Shown here in pieces: positions 6,695 to 13,000 of a stretch of DNA of 34,767 nucleotides. Numbering within the stretch: the first letter of the stretch is position 1; every line of letters starts with the position of its first letter. Origin of the DNA: Verrucomicrobiota bacterium (GTDB lineage: Bacteria > Verrucomicrobiota > Verrucomicrobiia > Opitutales > Opitutaceae); assembly GCA_019136515.1 (NCBI GenBank), contig JAGVUB010000043.1:1-34767 (forward strand), read 5' to 3'. The notes beneath the pieces were generated by a model that was not told the DNA's origin, did not search any database, and saw nothing but the letters and a program-made list of their open reading frames with translations. The position numbers and the translations under genes were made by a program.

Positions 6695-7849
6695 ATGCAG
6701 GCTCTCCCGTTTTTCCGCGTTCTTGCTCCGGTCGCGCTGGGCGTGGTGGCGCTCTCGCTGTCGGGCCGTGCCGAAGTTGTCCCGGCGCCGACCACCGTCC
6801 CCTCCTCCGCCATGTCCACCGTGATCTCCCCGCGCGATGCGCGCTTCCAGTATGTCGGCCGCTTCGCCTTTGCGGGCGACGGCGAGGCGAAGTTTGGGTT
6901 CCCGGGGGTGGTGGTACGCTTCACCTACCGCGGCCCGGCGCCGACAGTGTTGTTCGGCGCGGCGTCGCCGTATTGTGCGTTCAACCTCGCGGTGAACGGC
7001 TGGGAGCCGGTCGTGATCCGGCTGCCCGAGGGCCGCAGCGAGCTGCCGCTTCCGTCCGGTGCCGCGCCGCAGGGCGGCTGGCTCGTGGAGTTGGTGCGCC
7101 GCAATGAGAACTGGCAGGGCATCGCGTCGTTCCACGGGCTCGTGCTGCCGGCCGGCTGCGAGCTGCTCGCGCCGCCGCCGCTGCCGGAGCGCCGGCTGAT
7201 GTTCATCGGCGACTCGATCACAGGCGGCGAGGCGATCGACCGTTACCCGCCCGAGCTCGACAGCACCCCGCGCACCGCCAACGCCCCGCGCGCGTACGGC
7301 ATGCTGCTCGGTCGCGCGCTCGGCGCGCAGGTGCATCTGGTGAGCTGTGGCGGCCGCGGTGTGCTGCGCAACTGGAAGGGCGAGGGGGCGGACCGCGACG
7401 TGACCGCGCCGCAGTTCTTCCAACGCGCGTTGCCCGACGACGCCAACGCGCCCTGGGACCACTCACGCTACACGCCCGATGCCATCGTGATCGCGCTCGG
7501 GCAGAACGACCTCAGCTCCGGCTGGGTCGACGAGGCGACGTTCACGGCCGCGTTCGCCGGGTTTCTTGCCGACATCCGGCAGGTCCATCCGCAGGCCGCG
7601 GTCCTGTTCACCGAAAGCCCGATGCGCAGCGAGGACCCGGCGACCGAGGACGGCAAGAAGCGCGAGTTTCAGCGCAAGTGCCTGCGCACGGTGATCGCGG
7701 CGGCGCACCAGGCCGGCGACACGCGGGTGGCCTTCGCTCCGCTGCACCAATATCCGGGTACGCCGACCAACGCCCATCCCGTCGCCTTCCAGCACGAACA
7801 AATGGCCGCCGAGCTCATCGGCCCGCTGCGCGTGCTCGTCGGGTGGTAG
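6695..7849 (+). CDS. Secreted SGNH/GDSL esterase, CE2-like
   Basis: A probable carbohydrate acetyl esterase of 384 residues. The order matches carbohydrate esterase family 2: a signal peptide (1 to about 26), an N-terminal beta-sandwich (about 50-160), then an SGNH hydrolase domain. Block I is FIGDSITGG with nucleophile Ser174, block II is SCGGRGV, block III is IALGQND, and the catalytic His is probably His361 in NAHP. The usual Asp three residues before that His is Thr, which fits CE2 enzymes that rely on a Ser-His dyad. It would remove acetyl groups from xylan or mannan in the periplasm or outside. The last 25 codons are duplicated as a remnant at 9629-9703. Confidence 0.85.
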   Translation: MQALPFFRVLAPVALGVVALSLSGRAEVVPAPTTVPSSAMSTVISPRDARFQYVGRFAFAGDGEAKFGFPGVVVRFTYRGPAPTVLFGAASPYCAFNLAVNGWEPVVIRLPEGRSELPLPSGAAPQGGWLVELVRRNENWQGIASFHGLVLPAGCELLAPPPLPERRLMFIGDSITGGEAIDRYPPELDSTPRTANAPRAYGMLLGRALGAQVHLVSCGGRGVLRNWKGEGADRDVTAPQFFQRALPDDANAPWDHSRYTPDAIVIALGQNDLSSGWVDEATFTAAFAGFLADIRQVHPQAAVLFTESPMRSEDPATEDGKKREFQRKCLRTVIAAAHQAGDTRVAFAPLHQYPGTPTNAHPVAFQHEQMAAELIGPLRVLVGW

Positions 7850-9337
7850 GAGTCGGGGCGAGCGGCAAAAGACGCGCGGCGAGCGGGTGGCGGGCCGTGC
7901 AGTGTCGTGCCGTTCGTGAAGACGGCGAAGCGCACATTGGGACGAACTGCTCTCGCAAGCAGCTGGCGGGCGAGGGCGGCGAGCGTTTCCGCGAGGGGCA
8001 GGTCGGCGGGGGGGGCCGGCGAGCAGGTGGGAGACCTCGCGGGCGCGGCGGCCGGCGGTGCCGAGCGCGGTGCCGAGCGCGGCGAGGCGCTCGGCGGCGG
8101 TGGGCGCGAGGGTGGCGACTTCGTCGCGCAGCAGTTCGGCTTGGCGGGCGCAGGCGATGAGGTCCTGGCAGAGGGTGTCGTGGAGGAGGTGGCCGAGGCG
8201 GGCCTGCTCCTCCTCGGCGGCGCGCAGGGCGGCGGCGGTGGCGCGCTGCCATTCGTGGGTCCGGGCGGTGAGGGCTTCGCGCAGTCGAGTCTCGGCGCGT
8301 TTGCGTTCGGTGATGTCGGCGATGGCGAGGAGGAAGCCGCGCGGGGCGGCGTCGCCGGGGGCGCGCAGCGGCGTCCAGGTGAGCTGCCAATAGGTGTCGC
8401 GGGCGGGATCGGGGCGGTGTTCGCAGGTGGCGTGGGTCGAGTGGGCGACGAGCGCCGGCAACTCGGGCCAGGAGGCGAGCAGCTTGGCGAGGGGGCCGTA
8501 AGGCGTGGCGGCGGGGGGCAGGCCGAGCAGGCGGCAGGCGGCGGGGTTGGCATCGACCACTTGGCGGTTCCGGTCGGCCACCAGCAGGCCGTGCTCGTGT
8601 TGTTCGAGCACAAAGCTGCGGGCGATGGGCACGAGGCGCCAGAGTTGGCCGCGGCTGAGCGCCCAGGCGAAGAGTGCGATGGCGCCGATCCGGGCGAGGG
8701 GGGCGAGGTTGGGGCAGTTGGGCGGGAGCAGGTGGGCGCGGTAGATGAAGACCGCGAGGGTGGGCAGGCTGTAGCCGACAAGCAGGAGCCCGAGCTGTTT
8801 GCGCAGCAGCGGGCTGGCCTCGCGCCAGACGTAGAGCGTGGCGCCGAGGGCGAAGAGCAGGGCGGCGGCGTTGGCGGCGATCAGGTAGAGGAAGACCGGG
8901 CCGGCGCGGTAGCGCCCGAAGCTCCAGCCGGCGGCCGTGGCGGTGTCGGGGCTGACCCAGCCGGTCCAGGGGTTGGTGAAGGCGAGGGCGCCGAGCAGCA
9001 GGGTGGCCCCGACGAGCAAGCGGCGCCGCTGAGGCGTGGCCCAGCGGTTCAGGCCGGAGACATCGGCGAAAAGCAGGAGCAGGCCGGCCGCAAGCAGCGA
9101 GCTCAGCGTGCACTTGAAGCCCAGCGTCCAGAACAGTACCGCGGGCTGGGCGCCGAAGAGGCACTCGGCGGCCTCGGCGGCGGTGCGGCCGGCCATCGCC
9201 AGCACCACAAGCTGGAAAGCGCCCACGCCCGCGACCGTGAAGCGGCGGCTCCACCACCCGAAGCCGGCCAGGGCCAGCGACTGGGCCACCAGCAACACGG
9301 CGGCAAGGGAGGTCCAGTGATCGGCGACAGCAGGCAT
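7850..9337 (-). pseudogene. Broken 7TM-PAS histidine kinase, ATPase domain missing
   Basis: The start at 9337 encodes seven membrane helices (about 1-235, 7TM histidine-kinase sensor type), a PAS domain (about 245-350, with GLLVADRNRQVVDANPAAC) ending in ITERKRAE, and a HisKA_3-type phosphoacceptor with His386 in LLHDTLCQDL. At a run of eight G (8008-8015) the frame is lost; removing one base restores ADLPLAETLAALARQLL and VRFAVFTNGTTL in the next frame. Even then the protein runs antisense into the esterase gene before any N-box, G-box or other ATPase motif appears. The kinase thus seems to be broken twice: a frameshift and a lost 3' end. No response regulator lies next to it. The frameshift alone could be a sequencing error; the missing domain could not. 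Confidence 0.75.
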
Positions 9338-9599
9338 GCGGGGGTGCCGAGTAGAGCGCGGAAGCGCGCGGGGGGGAAGTCACGAGTCGCGGTTGCGGGA
9401 GAATTCCTACAATCGCGCCGCGTTGTAGGACCTTTCTTTCGCCTCGCGGTACTTGAAAGTCATTTACGGTTTGTCCCGTCTGTGGGAACCCCTCGGGCGG
9501 CGGCTCCCCGGACCGCCTGCCGCCGTCCCCCGGTTTTTGGCCGCGCAAAGGATCCCACGAGCCCGGATTCCGCAGGCGACGGAAGGGCTCGAAGGCAAC

Positions 9600-9703
9600 A
9601 AAGGGACTCCGTATCACGGGCCCCCAAGGCCCATCCCGCCGCCTTCCCGCACGAGCAGATCGCGGCCGAGCGGATCGGGCCGTTGCGCCAGCTGGTCGGC
9701 TGG
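9600..9703 (+). pseudogene. Remnant of the C-terminus of a CE2-like esterase
   Basis: Bases 9629-9703 encode AHPAAFPHEQIAAERIGPL and RQLVGW in one frame, matching the last 25 residues of the esterase ending at 7849 (AHPVAFQHEQMAAELIGPL, RVLVGW) with no gap. Weaker similarity continues upstream to about 9600 with indels that break the frame. There is no start codon or upstream domain. The rest of 9338-10016 holds the kinase upstream region, a palindrome at 9819-9838 and no recognisable gene. Confidence 0.7.
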
Positions 9704-9818
9704 TCGGCGCGGAGGCGCGGGGGCGTGGGGCGGGCGGCTTGGGGCGAGCGACGGGCAGACGACGGACGACAGCGGGCGAAGGACCGTGGCGCGGGCACTC
9801 CGTGCCGGCGATTCCGGA

Positions 9819-9838
9819 CACGGGTCTGGCGACCCGTG
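9819..9838. repeat. Intergenic palindrome, CACGGGTC family
   Basis: A perfect 8-base inverted repeat (CACGGGTC, loop TGGC, GACCCGTG). The same stem recurs at 16112-16128, so it seems to be a dispersed repeat rather than a gene-specific site. Confidence 0.55.
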
Positions 9839-10016
9839 CCACGAAAAAGCGGTGTATCCGCCGTGGCCCCGCCCGCGCGGGCGGCGATCCGGACGCTGGG
9901 CCGGAGGGTTGACTCGCCCCGCCGTATCGGCCAAATCGTTGCTGCGAGCGCTTGCCGCTCGCCCCACCACGCTTGCCGCCCCCGCCCCGGGTGGCCGCAC
10001 CCTTCCGCCGACCCAC

Positions 10017-13000
10017 ATGAACTGCCGCACCGTTTTCCCACGCCTCGCCTTGTCGTTCGTCCTCGGGCTCTTCTGCGCCGGCACTGCCGCCGCAGCCACC
10101 CGCACCGTCACCACCAACACCGATCTCGGTGCGGGCTCGTTGCGCCAAGCCATCGCCGATTCCACCTCCGGCGACACGATCCTCTTCGCGCTCCCCAGCG
10201 GCAGCGAGACGATCACCCTCGGCAGCGAGCTGGCGATCTCCGGCAAATCGCTGACCGTCGACGGCGCCAACACCGTCGTCGCCGGCGGCAGCGGCACGGC
10301 GGTCACGATCACCGTACCGGTTCCCGGCACCTCGCCCCACCGCGTGTTCTACCTCGCGCCCGGCACGGGCAACACCGTTGCCTTGAGCCACCTCACCCTC
10401 TGCGGCGGCTCCGTGGCTGGCATCGGCTTAGCGGGAAAAGGTGGCGTGATCCTCTGCAACGGCGGAGCCTTGGGACTCGACACGGTCACCCTGCGCGATG
10501 GACGGGCCGCCTATGGGGGCGGACTCGCCGTCGAATTCGGCGCGGTGGCGACGCTGACGAACTGCACCATCAGCGGCAATTCGGCGGTCGCCGGCGGCGG
10601 GCTTCTCGTTAACGGCGGCACGGCGACGCTGACGCAGACGACGGTGAGCGGCAACTCGGCGACCTCCAACGGCGGCGGGCTTATAGTCGTCGGCACGGCG
10701 ACGCTGACGCAGACGACGGTGAGCGGCAACTCGGCGACCTACAGCGGCGGCGGGCTTTACGTTGACCGCGACGGCACGGCGACGCTGACGCAGACGACGG
10801 TGAGCGGAAACTCGGCGACCCGAGATGGCGGCGGGCTTTACGTTGACCTCGACGGCACGGCGACGCTGACGCAGACGACGGTGAGCGGAAACTCTGCGAC
10901 CCAAAGTGGCGGCGGCCTTATCGTTTACGGCGGCACGGCGACGCTGCTCGATACCATTGCGATCGCCAACACAGCCCCCTGGGGCGGCGACGATCTTTAC
11001 ATCGTCGGTACACTCCGCGCCTACGCCAGTTGGTATGCGGGCACCTACGGCTCGATCGCTACCGACCCCGTGGCGCCGAACCTGACCACTGCCTACACCG
11101 CGGGCGACCTCGGCGCGCTGGCCGACAACGGCGGCCCCACGCAGACGCACGCGCTGGCCCGCACCGCTCCGGCGGTGGGCGCGGGCGTGCTCTGCTACCG
11201 TAATGCGACCGACGGCCTCTACTTCAAGGGCACCGATGCCCTCTACTATAAAGTCGCCGCAGATGGCACGCTCTCCTCGTTCACTCCGAGTGCCAGCCAG
11301 TTGACCGCCGACCGGCTCGCGACCGACCAACGCGGCGTGGAGCGCAACGCGCCCGTCGACCTCGGCGCGTTCCAGCTCGTGCGCGTGGCCACGGCCGCTG
11401 CGCCGGCCGCCGGCACCTACAAGGCCGGCGCCACGCTCAGCTTCACCGTCACCTTCAGCGACACGGTGGCGGTTTCCACGACCGGTGGCACCCCGCGGCT
11501 GGTGCTGACGATCGGTGCGGCGACGCGCTACGCGACGTACGATGCGGCGGCGAGCACCGACACCAGCCTGGTCTTCACCTACACGGTGGCGGCCGGCGAC
11601 ACCGATGCCGACGGCCTCGCGGTCGCCAGCCCAACCATCGACCTGAACGGCGGCACGCTCACCGACGCCGGAGGCTGCCCTGTGGTCCTCGCGCTCCCGG
11701 CCTACACGCTGCCGACGATCCGGGTGGATACGACGGCACCCGCGGTGGCGACGATCGCGCGCACGCAGCCCGGCCCGGTGACGCTTGCCGACACGCTTGA
11801 GTGGCGCGTGACGTTTACCGAAGCGGTGGCGGGCGTGGATGCGGCGGATTTCGCCCTCACACCGGTCGACGGCGCAGCCACGGCCACGCTCGGCACGGTC
11901 ACGGCGGGCGCGAGTGCGGCGGAGTATTTTGTCACGGCGACGGGCGTGGCGGGCGTCGGCACGCTGCGGCTCGACGTGAAGGCCAGCGGCACGGGGATCG
12001 TGGATGGCTCGGCCAACGCGCTCGCCGCCGGGTTCACGCTTGGCCAGCCCTACACCCACGCCCTCGGTACGGTGCCGGTGGCCTGGGGCGATAACTATAG
12101 CGGCCAGTTCGGGCTCGGCTCCGCGGATGGCGCGGCGCATCCGGTGCCGGCGTTGGTTCCGCGCACGGGCGCACTCGCCGGGAAGACGGTGGTGGCGGTG
12201 GCGGCGGCGGGGGCCCACTCACTGGCGCTGTGCAGCGACGGCACGGTGGCGGCCTGGGGATGGAATTCCTACGGCCAACTGGGCAATGGATTGACGGTTG
12301 ATTCGCCTACGCCGGTGGCGGTGAACACGAGCGGTGCGCTGGCCGGCAAGAAGGTGGTGGCGTTGGCGGCCGGGCATGGCTACTCGCTGGCGCTGTGCAG
12401 CGACGGCACGGTGGCGGCCTGGGGGGGGAATTCCGCCGGCCAACTGGGCAATGGATCGACGGTCGATTCGTCCACGCCGGTGGCGGTGGACACGAGCGGT
12501 GCGCTGGCCGGCAAGACGGTGGTGGCGGTGGCCGCGGGGCTTGAGCATTCGCTGGCGTTGTGCCGCGACGGCACGGTGGCGGCCTGGGGGGGGGGGTACA
12601 ACGGCCAACTGGGCAATCCTTCGCTGGGCTCTCCCTATTCGTCCACGCCGGTGGCAGTGGATGTGAGCGGTGCGCTCGCCGGCAAGACGGTGGTGGCGTT
12701 GGCGGCGGGGTGTGCGCATTCGCTGGCGTTGTGCAGCGACAGCCAGGTGTATGCCTGGGGCCGCAACGACTATGGCCAACTCGGCGATACGACGACGACC
12801 AATTCGAGTAGGCCGGTGGCGGTGGACACGAGCGGTGCGCTGGCCGGCAAGACGGTGGTGGCAGTGGCGGCGGGAAATGAGCATTCGCTGGCGTTGGACA
12901 GCGAGGGCCAGGTAGTTGCCTGGGGATACAATTCCGCCGGCCAACTGGGCAATCCTTCGCTGGGCTCCTTCGATTCGGCCACGCCGGTGGCGGTGAGCAC

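Noticed and set aside
7850-9337. Functional two-component histidine kinase
   Set aside because: The frame is broken at the G8 tract and no ATPase domain follows in any frame; no response regulator is adjacent.
9338-10016. Coding extension upstream of the giant gene (the frame is open from 9453)
   Set aside because: The signal peptide starts at 10017; the upstream part holds a palindrome, an esterase remnant in another frame and no protein-like sequence.
10617-10955. CRISPR-like array, because of regularly spaced near-identical repeats
   Set aside because: The repeats are coding, in frame, 75-81 bases with short variable parts of 27-33 bases that differ only slightly, and match beta-helix protein repeats; no cas gene is near.
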